This document shows, piece by piece, positions 1-10,755 of a stretch of DNA of 64,000 nt. The position numbers and the translations under genes are program-made. The DNA comes from Globomyces pollinis-pini. Lineage: Eukaryota; Chytridiomycota; Chytridiomycetes; Rhizophydiales; Globomycetaceae. The number at the start of each line of letters is the position of its first letter. Positions within the stretch are counted from its first letter, which is position 1. Location of the stretch: the NCBI GenBank assembly GCA_025399215.1, contig MU621132.1, forward strand, positions 8,735 to 72,734. Reading direction: 5' to 3'. Under the pieces are notes generated by a model. It was not told the origin of the DNA. It made no database searches and saw only the letters and a program-made list of their open reading frames with translations.

Positions 1-1
1 C

Positions 2-1623
2 ATAGATAATGAAAAAGAACCGAATCCACTGAGAAAAAATCAAACAATGACGCCTGATTCCCTAGCAGAAAAAGGAAAATCGCAAAAAGAGGCATTGATT
101 GATTCTATCAATAATTCAGAATCATCAAACTTTAAACAAACTGTAAAAGAAAAATCACCAATCACTTCTGATCTCAAATCAATCAACAATTCGATTTTGA
201 CTGTATCTGAAGAAGAACTTAGTTTACTATATATAATACCATCTCAAACTATGGATTTTTCAATTCTTGGTCAACAACTTCGATTATATGTATAATAGAT
301 TTCATTATTGACACCCTAGAAATCCAAAAATGATGTACTATGGAATGGATTTCAGGAAACACTTCCATCAAACAACACGGTAATTGATATTACAACCAAC
401 AGTTAGGATGAGTATTCTAAAGTATCCAGTCTTCTCGACAAGAAATTGGTCCCATGGCTACCCAATATTGAATCCACTTTAGCTTTGCGAGACTCATATA
501 ATGGAACAGGAATAGTTATATGTGTAGGGGATCATTTTGTGCATTTGGCTATTGCAACCATGCGGATGATTCGTGAAATACATGGTTGTCAATTACCTTT
601 TGAGATTTTTTACAATGGGATACATGATCTTTCTAAATCCAATCAAGGGCTCATTCAAGTTATTAGCAATACTAAATTAGTGGATATATCCGAGTTATTG
701 GATCAAAAAATAGTGCAGATTAATGGTTGGTCTATCAAACCATTTGCAGTTTTGTTGTCTACGTTCCAGAATGCGATATTAATTGATGCCGATATTGTGT
801 TTCTACAATCACCAGAGCTTTTGGTTGATTCTATCGGGTTTAGAACACATGGGGCATTGTTTTTTAAAGATCGAACTCTTGGGGAGATTGGTAATTTTTT
901 TTTTTGTTGATTAGTAGTACCTAAATCTTTAGAGTGGTTGAAAAGTTTGATGGCTACTCCACCATCGGACAAATCTAAAAATCTGTATGTTTATATTTAT
1001 GATTAAAGATCCAGACGTATTTTCAAAGGTATCAGTGAACATGAACAAGACTCTGGAGTATTGTTGATCAATAAGAAAGAAAGATTTTCTGGATTGTTGG
1101 CTACTTGTATATTAAATGTTGGTGGCGTACGTAAAATTGTTTATGATCGAGGTAATGAAATTTTTTTATTTTATAGATTAGTATTTGGTGGTATTAAGAT
1201 GTCATCCTAATTCATTTCTATAGATAAAGAAACTTTTTGGTTGGGATTTGAAACTACACAAGATGATTATACATTCAATAAGAATTTACCTGGTGTCATA
1301 GGGATTTCTACCATTGAAAATAACCTTTATAGAATATGTGGTAAAAAGCAAACCCCTAAAAAATTTTAGGTAGACAAACTATCTATTTCGATGATGATAA
1401 GGTCCCATTATGGATTAATGGTGGTATAGTGGAATCGAAATTTCAATTTGAATCACCAGTGATTCATGTCAAAGAGTATGTATCTGAACCTGGGGTTTGG
1501 AAGATTGAAAAAGGCAATATAGCATGTTTATCAACTGAAAGTTCATCTACGTTGATATCGATTGAAATGCTCGATATTATTAAACGTAGTGGTATGATTT
1601 TTTTGGAAGCGAGGAAAGCTTAA
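2..1623 (+). CDS. GT71 (MNN1-type) alpha-mannosyltransferase, 5' end cut by window
   Basis: Golgi-type enzyme of the MNN1/GT71 family, which adds alpha-linked mannose to glycoproteins. The frame is open from base 2, so the N-terminus and any signal anchor lie outside the window; the ATG at 47 is internal or an alternative start. Family hallmarks are visible: GWSIKPFAVL, the nucleotide-sugar/metal-binding block LIDADIVFLQ (about 780-810), THGALFFKDRT, and near the C-terminus DKETFWLGFE and WINGG. The frame is kept only by removing seven tiny introns, for example 290-319 (30 nt), 380-406 (27 nt), 891-914 (24 nt, or 27 using a second AG) and 985-1008 (24 nt); the others sit near 1151, 1187 and 1343. 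Family assignment is firm; acceptor specificity is not known. Confidence 0.85.
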
Positions 1624-1844
1624 GATTTATTAATATATTGGTATTATTTCAGTAATATTTACTAGTCAAAAAAAGTAAGAAACTATACGATAGTGACCAA
1701 GGTCGTTGAAAGCCATTGTGGTAGCATCAGCCTTTTACTGTGTAGGTCCACAACAATAAATTACTCATTGGGCTAATCAATTGGCTTTTCCGATTGGCTC
1801 AGACGAGTAGTTTAAAAAGCAAAAGTATTTTCAATTGTAAGTTT

Positions 1845-2171
1845 ATGAATTCTTCTACTGAATTAGAAACTTTACCTTTCCTATTTTTTTGTTTTATGGT
1901 GTCTTGTTTAACGTGTTTAACTTATTACATTTGTGCATTAAAAGGTACGAGTAATAGAACTCGAATGGTAACAAGATCTGAAAGTCAACATTCAATATTA
2001 ACTCATCCAATTCAAGTGGAACCATTACCAATATACCAACCATTTGATACAAATGAACAAATCAATCCAATGGTTAGAATTTCAATTCCTCCTTTAGAGG
2101 ACAGTCATACTTTTGTGGAAACTCCTCCTCCTGTGTATACAGTAGTAGATACTAGTACATTATTTCGATAG
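1845..2171 (+). CDS. Small single-pass membrane protein with PPxY/LPxY motifs
   Basis: About 108 residues, starting at the first in-frame ATG; the open frame begins earlier but has no ATG. One strongly hydrophobic segment near the N-terminus (residues about 10-30, Phe/Leu/Cys rich) is followed by a Ser/Thr/Pro-rich tail containing PLPIY and PPPVY. PPxY and LPxY motifs are known ligands of WW domains, including those of Nedd4/Rsp5 ubiquitin ligases, and small tail-bearing adaptors of this shape exist in yeasts (for example Rcr1/Rcr2). No family could be assigned by sequence. Role as a ubiquitin-ligase adaptor is inference. CCAAT-type boxes (ATTGG) lie at about 1770-1796. Confidence 0.5.
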   Translation: MNSSTELETLPFLFFCFMVSCLTCLTYYICALKGTSNRTRMVTRSESQHSILTHPIQVEPLPIYQPFDTNEQINPMVRISIPPLEDSHTFVETPPPVYTVVDTSTLFR

Positions 2172-2357
2172 TTTTTTTATACAAGATTGAATCAAGTCAT
2201 TATACCAACCAGTATGTAGTTAGAATCACGTTATACCAATGTAAATATTTAATAAACTTTCTTGCTAATATACTCGTTACTTCTACATATACTGTATTCG
2301 TTCAAGTATCAAGATTGTGTTTAGTTGTCCGAAATTCAAGAAAATTCTTTACTAAAA

Positions 2358-2786
2358 ATGTTATCAAACAATGATAATGTAAAGGATATGAAGGATCAAG
2401 TAGAAAGACCAAAAGACTTGAAATCATTCATGAATCAAGATAATGCTAAAGAGTTAGATTCCATGATGGATGAAGAAGGTATACTTTTAAATATTTTGAT
2501 TGATAGAATCTGAACCCATCATTTCTAATTTTCCTCATTTAAAAAAGAGTCATTTATCAAAAGCATTTAATCCAAAGTAAGTTTTATAATTTTGATTCAT
2601 CTCTAGAGTCAATAAAACTGGAATTGTATCTCCAACTGATAATTTATCATCTCCAATGACTCAAAAAATTGAAGCTAAACGTAATCATTTTACTAAATTG
2701 TAAGAAACTTTGATTTTTAATGTATTAGGAAACCTTCATCATTAAAATCTCGATTTGCTGAAGCAGCTAAATCAGAAGATGAATAA
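2358..2786 (+). CDS. Small hypothetical protein, four exons
   Basis: About 113 residues after splicing. Three introns of about 28-30 nt (starting at about 2480, 2579 and 2701) all preserve frame. The product is acidic at the N-terminus and basic at the C-terminus, ending in KSRFAEAAKSEDE; it has no membrane segment or signal peptide. Conserved-looking islands are FPHLKKSHLSKAFNP and KPSSLKSRFAEAAK. I do not recognise the family. The open frame extends 33 bases upstream of the ATG used here, so a 5' exon is possible. Confidence 0.5.
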
Positions 2787-3015
2787 GTGGATTTTTTTTA
2801 TATTAATTATTACTCAAGAGTCAAATCCATTCCTTTAACCTTTTCTTTTTTGTGTTTTTCCAACTACTTGTTTTTGGTTCTTTTTATTTCGAATAAACCA
2901 AAATACTGATCAATTATAGTGATTTTTTTGATATTCAATTCAATGGAATTTGGTAAAGAAATGTGAAGATCAATTGAATTGAATTGAATGTTTTTTTTCT
3001 TTTTTAAACTTAAGC

Positions 3016-3878
3016 ATGAAGAAGAGAAAGGAACCAGTTACATGTAGGAAACGGACTAAAGATACACAACAAAGTACAATCATTCCAACTAAATATAGTT
3101 ATATCAAAATATCATACCTTAGCAAAACAATTACATCAAATGAAAAAACTTGGAAATTCTGATAAAGTACAATCAATTGAACAAGAAATACATGAATTAG
3201 GTGGATTAGATACTTATCAAAGAGCTTCTTTGAAAGGTGGTGATATGAATAAAGGATTTGGTGGTTCTGGTCGTTGGTTAATCAATCAACTTAAAATTCT
3301 ATTTCCTAAATCAAACAAACAACTTACCATGTTGGATGTAGGTGCAATATCTGGTGAAGTATATATGAAACATTCATTCTTGAAAGTCACCTCCATTGAT
3401 TTAAATTCTCAATCACCATTAGTACTCAAACAAGATTTTTTTCAAAGACCAATACCAACTGATGATAATGATAGATTTGATATTGTATCATTATCTTTGG
3501 TGATTAATTTTTTAACTGATCCAGAACAACGAGGTAAGTTTTGATTATAGTTTACAAATAGGTTTTTTAATTTTCAATTCATTTGATTATATAGGGTTAA
3601 TGTTATCAATAGTTTCAAAACATTTAAAACCAGATGGACTTTTTTATCTAGTATTACCCTTACCATGTATATCTAATTCACGATACCTAAATGATAAACA
3701 TCTTCAACATATCATTGAATTATTAGGTTATCAATTGATAGTATCCCATTGTTCTAAAAAATTGGTTTATTATCTCTTTCAGTTGAAAAATCCTCCTGAT
3801 TTGAAATGTGATGTTAAAAAAGTATTGTTGGATGATGGACCAAAAAAGAATAATTTTGCAATCACTTTGAATTTATAG
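3016..3878 (+). CDS. BMT2: 25S rRNA adenine-N1 methyltransferase BMT2
   Basis: Nucleolar SAM-dependent methyltransferase of the Bmt2 family, which in yeast makes an m1A in helix 65 of 25S rRNA. Visible family blocks are HELGGLDTYQRASLKGGD, the SAM-binding strand LDVGAISG, SIDLNSQ, DIVSLSLVINFL and the C-terminal HLKPDGLFYLVLP. The start at 3016 gives a basic N-terminal tail (MKKRK...RKKR-like), as in the yeast protein. An intron of 25 nt (about 3092-3116) joins the first exon, and a 61-nt intron at 3534-3594 splits exactly into two mini-introns (listed separately). Length about 250 residues, close to the core of the family. Confidence 0.9.
3534..3594 (+). other. Stacked two-unit intron in BMT2
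   Basis: The 61-nt intron divides into 28 nt (3534-3561) and 33 nt (3562-3594). Each begins GT and ends TAG, and the junction reads TAG|GTT with no exon base between. The coding frame joins correctly (Arg-Gly-Leu) when both are removed. That the intron is removed in two steps is inference. Confidence 0.55.
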
Positions 3879-4057
3879 AAATTTTAGAAATATATTGATA
3901 TCATGTAATACTTGTAAAAGATCTGGATATATCAGTTTGATTTTCAATGTACACGTCTGATATACACGTACTAGTTTAACTCCTTAAATAAACTCGAGTG
4001 TTTTACCATGGGATGAAAGCGTGTCAGTTTAATATTGTAGTAATTTTTTATTTAATA

Positions 4058-4960
4058 TTAACAACCTATTCTACTTGTTCCAATAGCAATATCATCAACA
4101 ACAACAGTAAATTGACCACCAGCTTGGAATTGTTGCCAACCAATTTCAATCTTATCTGGCTTTGGTAGAATAAATGGAGCATTCTTATTTCCAGAATTGA
4201 TACTATGTTTTGTAGTTGTAGTAGATAATACTGCTTTACCATCCAAAAAGAAATTGATTGAATTATCTTTACTTGGAGCATATTCAAATTCTACACATTG
4301 GAATGTATTTGATTTGGCTAATACATTTGCATCATGATCAGTCCAATCTCCTGTTGGACCTTGATCAGATCCAATACCAAATCTGTTTGTACCACCAATG
4401 AGTTGACCACCAATTGGTCGAGGTAATTCTTTTGAACCACCACCAGAAACTTGAACATTTACCCAATGGGCACCATCTGGAGCAGTTGGGAAGTTGGCTT
4501 TATATTTCATTCGGAAAAAGAAATCTCCAGTTGGAAGTTTCTTTGGTACCAAGAATGCTTTATCTCCACCAGCCAATTCAAATTGAAGTGCTTGTGTACC
4601 TGTAGCAGCATCTTTGGTGATAGATGCTTTTGCTCCATTGCCTTTCTCGATCGTGAAATTAGGACTTTCAGTAGATGTAAGGTTTTCAAAATCTTCTGAG
4701 AATATAAAGTTACCAGCTGTTGCACCAGCATTACCATTGTCAGTTTTTCCTGTGGCATTGTTATCACCCTTTGCAGGAGGAACGACAACATCATTTGTTT
4801 TACCATTTCCATTATCAGCAACAGCATTTCCAGTATTTCCGTTTCCATTATTTGCAGGAGGTGCAGGAGTAGCAGAGCAATCAATAGTTTTGGTAACCGT
4901 GATTGTTTGTTGACAAGTAACAGTCAAGGCCAATACAGAAGCAATATAATTAAATTTCAT
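4058..4960 (-). CDS. Secreted Cip1-like protein with low-complexity linker
   Basis: 300 residues, no intron. A short hydrophobic N-terminal signal (MKFNYIASVLALTVTC) is followed by an Asn/Gly/Ala/Lys-rich linker (about residues 30-85) and a C-terminal beta-rich domain. Motifs such as GGQLIGG, GSDQGPTGDWTDHDA and KIEIGWQQFQ resemble Cip1-like domains, a jelly-roll fold found in fungal cellulase-associated protein Cip1 and in bacteria, related to polysaccharide (glucuronan) lyases. It is probably secreted and acts on extracellular polysaccharide; catalytic activity is not demonstrable here. A TATA-like ATTTAAAA lies just upstream at about 4999-5006. Confidence 0.75.
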   Translation of the reverse strand: MKFNYIASVLALTVTCQQTITVTKTIDCSATPAPPANNGNGNTGNAVADNGNGKTNDVVVPPAKGDNNATGKTDNGNAGATAGNFIFSEDFENLTSTESPNFTIEKGNGAKASITKDAATGTQALQFELAGGDKAFLVPKKLPTGDFFFRMKYKANFPTAPDGAHWVNVQVSGGGSKELPRPIGGQLIGGTNRFGIGSDQGPTGDWTDHDANVLAKSNTFQCVEFEYAPSKDNSINFFLDGKAVLSTTTTKHSINSGNKNAPFILPKPDKIEIGWQQFQAGGQFTVVVDDIAIGTSRIGC

Positions 4961-5032
4961 TTTACAATAATTTGAATTCCATTGAGTCGCCTTGGGGTTT
5001 TAAATACTTTTGAACAGTGAGCCATGTACGTT

Positions 5033-5320
5033 TCAGTTGGTGTTACGTGAACAAAGCATCAAGGTGTGTAGTGAAGCCTTTTGAGCCTTTGGAACTGCAC
5101 CAGAAAAAAGAAATAGAAACCTTATAGAATCTATTGATGATTCTGGTATTGCATTCTTCTGACCATCCGAATAATTGCTTGTCATCGCGTATCTTATATT
5201 TATAATGTCAAAATTAAACTCTGGGGTGTCACGAAGGAACTCCACAAAAGCATTGTAGAGCCAACAAGTCCCCAGTACGTCATAATTTAATTCATCCATC
5301 TTTAAGAACTTTCCACACAC
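5033..5320 (-). CDS. Doubtful ORF, hypothetical
   Basis: An open frame of up to 95 codons directly upstream of the Cip1-like gene on the same strand; the ATG giving MDELNYDVLG is a likelier start. No recognised domain, signal or repeat. Its short length and lack of family resemblance mean it may be chance or one exon of an unresolved gene. Confidence 0.15.
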   Translation of the reverse strand: MCGKFLKMDELNYDVLGTCWLYNAFVEFLRDTPEFNFDIINIRYAMTSNYSDGQKNAIPESSIDSIRFLFLFSGAVPKAQKASLHTLMLCSRNTN

Positions 5321-5683
5321 TTAAAGACTCAAGCAAATGAGAAATCATTACCATCATACTAGTTACTACCAGACCAATATACGGTGGTAATGCAATAAGT
5401 CATTCTAGATTTGACAAAATATAATCAAATTTTATATCAATGAATTTCAGTTAGGATGCGTACAGATCAATCAACCTCATCCTTGTGCACAAAAATATTG
5501 TAAAATAATCAGATAATTGATAGTAGATTACATCCTCAATGTCTAATTAAAGTATCAAGTTGATTTCAATTCTTAATCTAATTGCTCTGCGTGATATTTG
5601 CAATCAATCTCACTTGCCAATAGGCAATGATATTAAAAATCAATATAAGCTCTAAACAAAGTATATACTTTTGATCATTTATA

Positions 5684-8584
5684 ATGAAAGATTTTATAGC
5701 TCTATACGTTCATACCTATAAAAATGATGATATGGAATTGATGAATTTTGTCATGGTAATCTACTTTCTTATTGTTCTAATTTTACCACACACCAAACAT
5801 TGATGGATTCAGAGAATTTTGAAGCGGGTATATGTATGCTAAATTCGTTATTTTTCCTCTCTAATACTACTATTTGTATTGCTGAGAGATTTGGAGAAAA
5901 TAATGTGTTGTACAACCATAAATCGGGTACAATTTCTCCTATAGATTCTAAAGGTTATTCTGTATTAGAAGCTGGTGGTATCTATTCCAATCAATTAATA
6001 ACTGCTGATATATGTAAAAACAAACCATTTTCACAGGTAATTTGATTATGTATTTATTGTAGGAAATTAAATCATCTGAAGTATCTTTTTTTAAATCCTT
6101 TATGGGAAATAAACCAGTGTACACTAGAAGGGAAAGTTTAAAAATGAGATTAAATCGTCAAATTGAAGAGGTAATATCAAGTTGATTTTAAATTTTTTAG
6201 GTTCATACACGTAGAAAAAGTGGATCTCTAATGAAATCAAAGAGTAATAGTAGTATAGGTTCATTGCAACAAGCTGTTTCGGAATCACAACTTCAACAAC
6301 AACGTCAATATATTTTTAAACGAAAATCAAGTACTGGATTAGTTGAAAATTTGAAATCATCACCAATGTTGGAAACTCCCGCTATTCCGGAGGGAGATGG
6401 TGAAGAAGTGGATTTATTGGCTATGCTTAATTCACCAACACGTACTGATCCCGATAAGGAGAGTACTAAACAAAGGGGATCGTTATCACCAGCAACTTCG
6501 GTTATGCTATCTGCAAATCTGGCAACGTTTAATGGTAGAAGGCAATCTGAGAGTGCAGTAAAGATAGAGGCACTTTTAGAAGCAAATGTAGGACTAATTG
6601 ATGGAAATGAAATTAAAGATACAATACTAAAGGTTGATTCACAGAATCTATACATCATTGATTGTAAATTGAATCAAAAATGATGATTTTAGGTCAACAT
6701 AGTGATATATGTTTAACCATTCCATTAAAAAATCTCATTATTGCAAAGAGAAACAGAAAATCAAAAGAATGTGAATTACAATTGATTTATAGTGAAAGTC
6801 AATTACGTTGCATTGTTTCTTCATATCAGCAACTTGTAAGTGCTTGTTATGGTCAAGATTAAACATCACAGGTTTCTATTTTAGCAGTGGTTAACTCTGT
6901 TGCCATTGCCATCCCTGATAGTTCACATAATTCTGAAAATTGTGGAGGTAAATAATGAATTCTTATTGTTAGATATTCAACCCGAGCTCTTTACAAAAGA
7001 ATATGAAGTTTTGATTCAATTATTGCAAAAAGAATGTTTTGTAGAAAAAGCGGGTGCAAATTGTGAAAAATTGGGAAACGTAACTCAAGCACTCTACCGA
7101 GTTACAAGTGTAGGTAACATCGAGTATAAACGAGCTGGTATTTGATAATGATTTCATATTAGATCAACCATTACCTTTTGACATTTCTTCAATTTCTCTT
7201 GAAAAATTGGTAGAACGTATTACAGACATTCATGGTCCAGGTAAAAAATATCTTTTTACGAAGTACAAGATCATCAATTTAATCTGATGATTTTATATAC
7301 ACATCGTTGTTTTACCGATTCTACAACCTTGCTTAAACATTTGACTGCCCGAATGAATCCCATAACGGAAAATTTGACTGCAGAAGAATGTGAATGGATC
7401 CCAATTATTAAATTAAGGTACTTAATTACTTCTTATCTGTAGAACAATCAGCTTAGTGTATAAATGGATCAAGATAATTGGTGTTATTGATTTTATCAAT
7501 CCAGATACCCATGCAGCATTACGGACATTTATCGATTCAATTACATTTATTAATACTCCACTACGTCATGTTTATGAAACTGAATTTCAAACTTTAAAAT
7601 CTTATTTAACTAAAGTACAACTTTCAATTACAAGAGATCGAAGAAGTGGTTCCTTTGCCACCATTCAAAGTAATTTAGGAAATATTACTATTACCAATAC
7701 TACTGCTGGTTCCCCAAAAAAGAAACTAGAATTTTCTGCCATAGATGCGGATGATATGGGAAATGTACTAACAGTCAAAGAACAAGAAGCCATGTCACGT
7801 ATAAGTACACTATCACTAATTCTTCATCTTTGGGGATCGCATAAATCCCCTTTAATATCAAACGAAATACGATATATCAATGAATGTGTAGAAGCATTTA
7901 ATAACGTAACTGAATCTATTTACTTAATGTTTTATTTAGTTGAGTTACTGGGTCGCTACCGAAATATGTACTCAACCTGATATCAAAAATAGAGCCAAAA
8001 TAATTGAAAAATTCATTAAAATTGCAAAGACATGTTTGAAACTCAACAATTTCAATAGTACATTAGCAATCGTATCTGGATTGAACGTTGTAGCCGTGAG
8101 TCGCTTGAAAGCAACGTGGGAGGTAGAATATTATTAGTTTACCATTTAGATTATTGATCCCAAACGACAGAAACAATTAACAATGATTGAAGAAATATTA
8201 TCACCTTCAGGAAATTATAAAACGTACCGTAACACAATCGATGAATTGGATGTTACAAAACCTTGCATACCTGTATTTTCCCTACTACTCAAAGATTTGC
8301 TCTTTACATCTGATGGAAATTCAACTTTTACTGATCCCCAAAAACGAATGATCAATATACAAAAATTAGAATTAATCTATTCAAAAATGGTTGAATTTCC
8401 AATATCAATGCAAAATGCTTATGATATTAAAAAAGATACTGTCCATTATCAGGCTGCCGAAGATTATTTTTCTGGAATGCGTTCATTGAAGGAAGGTCCA
8501 TTGTACAAGTACAGCTGTTTGTGTGAACCAAAGTCCGGTGAAGATGTACTACGGTTGAGGGAAAAATGGATGCAAGAGAGTTAA
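5684..8584 (+). CDS. Ras guanine-nucleotide exchange factor (PH-like, REM, CDC25 domains)
   Basis: Cytosolic or membrane-recruited activator of Ras-type GTPases. Domain order after splicing: an N-terminal region without clear family; a Ser/Lys-rich segment (about 6160-6570); a PH-like domain (about 6560-6900); a REM/RasGEF-N region containing YTHRCFTDSTTLLKHL (about 7290-7350); and a CDC25 catalytic domain with WVATEI, FNSTLAIVSGLN, RLKATWE and IPVFSLLLKDL. At least nine introns of 23-36 nt are required, each keeping frame, for example about 6667-6695, 7114-7138 and 7241-7263. Start is uncertain: the ATG at 5684 needs a 5' intron, whereas the ATG at 5803 reads directly into the body. The gene converges on the BAR-like gene with about 50 bp between stops. 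Confidence 0.85.
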
Positions 8585-8637
8585 TAAAAATAAAATCATG
8601 ATCAATACTAAAATTTGCTTTTGAATGATATATTTAG

Positions 8638-10285
8638 TTATTTTTTCAAATATGAGGGACGCCGGACGGCGACAGCTTTGGCATGGCTAGCGTGATTTAA
8701 TCCACTAAAAGATTGCTTTGGACCAACATTGCGACTGTTGTTGAAAAACACTTTTGGCAATCCAATTACAGGTTCGGTTTCTACTACTTTTGCAACAAAT
8801 TCCGATTGGCTCGATAGCTCATCTTCTTTCGTCTCTTCATTAAATACATCATTTATCGGTTCCAGGTCTTTCAGTGCTGAATTACGGTTTGTAGTCGAGG
8901 TTCGATTTGATTGATTGGATTGCGGTTGGATTTGCTCAAAGCTGTTTTCTTCCTTGATACCGGTGGTGGTAGGTCTATCTGCCTTGAATGATTTAGATCT
9001 ATTCCTTAGTGCTGCGAAATCGTTTGGTCTAAATGAAATTGATTCTCTTCTGGTAATTCGTGTTCTGTTGTTGCGAATGGACTGTTTCACATTTATCAGT
9101 TCTTGTACATCTTTAATCTTTGCTTCAATTATTTTTAAATTAGTGACTAAAGTGGTTTGCTTTTTACCCAAATGATCCATTTCCCTTTGAAATGATTTTG
9201 ATGCTTTTCTTTGATCATCAACATGGATCTTATATCATGAAAATAAAATCCACTTACCTTTAGTCGTCTTATATCTACTGAATCAAAATCTCTTGGTAAT
9301 ATCTCTTCTTCTTCGCTAATAATCTTTCTAAAGCTCTCTGGCTAATACTGTTTAGCATTAATATTGAAATACATTTTCATTAATTTTTGTAGCTAGATCC
9401 TTTAATGTCGAATCCGCTTCTGCTCGTTCCATTAACCAATCTTTTGCGAAATTCCATCTTCCAAGCATCCAAAATTCATTTCGTTTCTTTTCATTTTTCA
9501 AATCAACCCATTTCTGAACTTCCTTATCATATAATTTCGTTATTGTTTCAAAAAATTGTAATTCTATAGCACGGTGTTTTTCTTCCAATAACTTTTTAGT
9601 TTTCAAATGATGCTCATATTCAGAAGTCAGTTTTCGAAGGATATCTTGTTGTGATCTTAATTGCTCACCAGTTGCTAGATTGCAAATCAAATGCTGGACT
9701 TTTGTTCGAAGAAACTAACATTAAATATAAAATCAATGCCTAATATATTTTAGATAAATTTAATACCTTGATGAAGAATTAGTTGCTAATCAATATCGTT
9801 ACCTTTTTCTCCTCCATTTTATTTATCAAAGATATGATTATCAAAAGGTATTCATTCTAGATGTGAAAAGGAATGCTAAATTACGTGAATTGCTGCTAGT
9901 AATGGTTTGAAGGTTGTTGTAGATTCAATTATTGAGGTAAAACAATCATTTAAGGTATCCAATCTTACAGAATCAAACAGATTATCCGAGTTCTCGTATA
10001 CTTCTTTATATTCCTAAGTGATTAGACCACTATTTCAATCCAGAAAACCCGATAGATAGATAACAGTAAAAATTGGGAAAGAAATACATTGATGAAGGAG
10101 AATACCTTTTTGAATTTTTCTAAACATTGATCAACAGACAAATCCTGGATATCGAACTTTCTCCGATATGCTTCACGATAGACTTCTGTCTGTAACGTGA
10201 AATGATTTTCGTTGATTAATTTTGATTTGTTCAGAAATGAATAGTCGTTATTGGAGCATTTGTGGATATCGATAAGTGATCTCAT
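8638..10285 (-). CDS. BAR-like long coiled-coil protein
   Basis: Spliced product of roughly 430 residues. The first two thirds are almost entirely charged helix (for example LRSQQDILRKLTSEYEHHLK and KKRNEFWMLGRWNFAKDWL), suggesting a BAR/sorting-nexin-like or coiled-coil membrane-shaping domain. The C-terminal third is Ser/Arg/Asn-rich and probably disordered. Introns include a 92-nt one after KKFKK, one near 9833-9860, an 88-nt stacked intron at 9715-9802, about 31 nt near 9366, and 29 nt near 9253. BAR membership is inferred from helical pattern only. An upstream coding exon cannot be excluded because an open frame overlaps at 10248-10490. Confidence 0.6.
9715..9802 (-). other. Stacked intron (two or three units) in BAR-like gene
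   Basis: On the minus strand the 88-nt intron divides into 36 nt (9802-9767, GTA...AAG), 27 nt (9766-9740, GTA...TAG) and 25 nt (9739-9715, which starts GC and ends TAG). Frame is phase 0 across the whole. The third unit would be a GC-AG intron, so this is the weakest of the stacks; a single 88-nt intron is also possible. Confidence 0.35.
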
Positions 10286-10755
10286 GATGAGAATGTAAGT
10301 AGTTGATTACGCGATTAAATTGTAGAATAGATAAGTGTGGTATAGATATCAAATGAATCAAAATACCGACAATATGAATAGGGAATAGTGTGAGTAAATA
10401 TAAGATAGTATAAAATAGATTACGTACGAATGACACTATCTCCATGAATTTCAATATTTTGCAAACACATGTCAATTCAGATATCATCAAGGGCGATAAT
10501 AAACGGTCATCTAGATTGTCTATTATTGTTACTAATATTGTTGTATTGAGTTGTCTGGAAGGACAGATCTGATATTTCTAGCTATGAATATAAGGTCGGC
10601 TGTTAACTGTACAGCATCAATCTAATACAGAATCTACATCGCAACCTAGTTTTCAACAGTACAATGATGCACTGCTAGTATCTTTTCTCGCGTTCATCAC
10701 TGTCTTCAGTGTTATTTTTTCTAGTTTTTTTCATACTTTTTTACCCTTGCCATCT
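10286..10755. other. Intergenic region between divergent BAR-like and VMA3 genes
   Basis: About 470 bp. It holds the shared upstream region of two divergent genes. A minus-strand open frame at 10248-10490 has a hydrophobic translation but no family resemblance and was not called. No repeat or RNA gene seen. Confidence 0.4.

Noticed and set aside
4066..4913. Several overlapping ORFs on both strands within the Cip1-like gene
   Set aside because: They are shadows of the 300-codon gene: low-complexity linker codons keep other frames open; no family resemblance.
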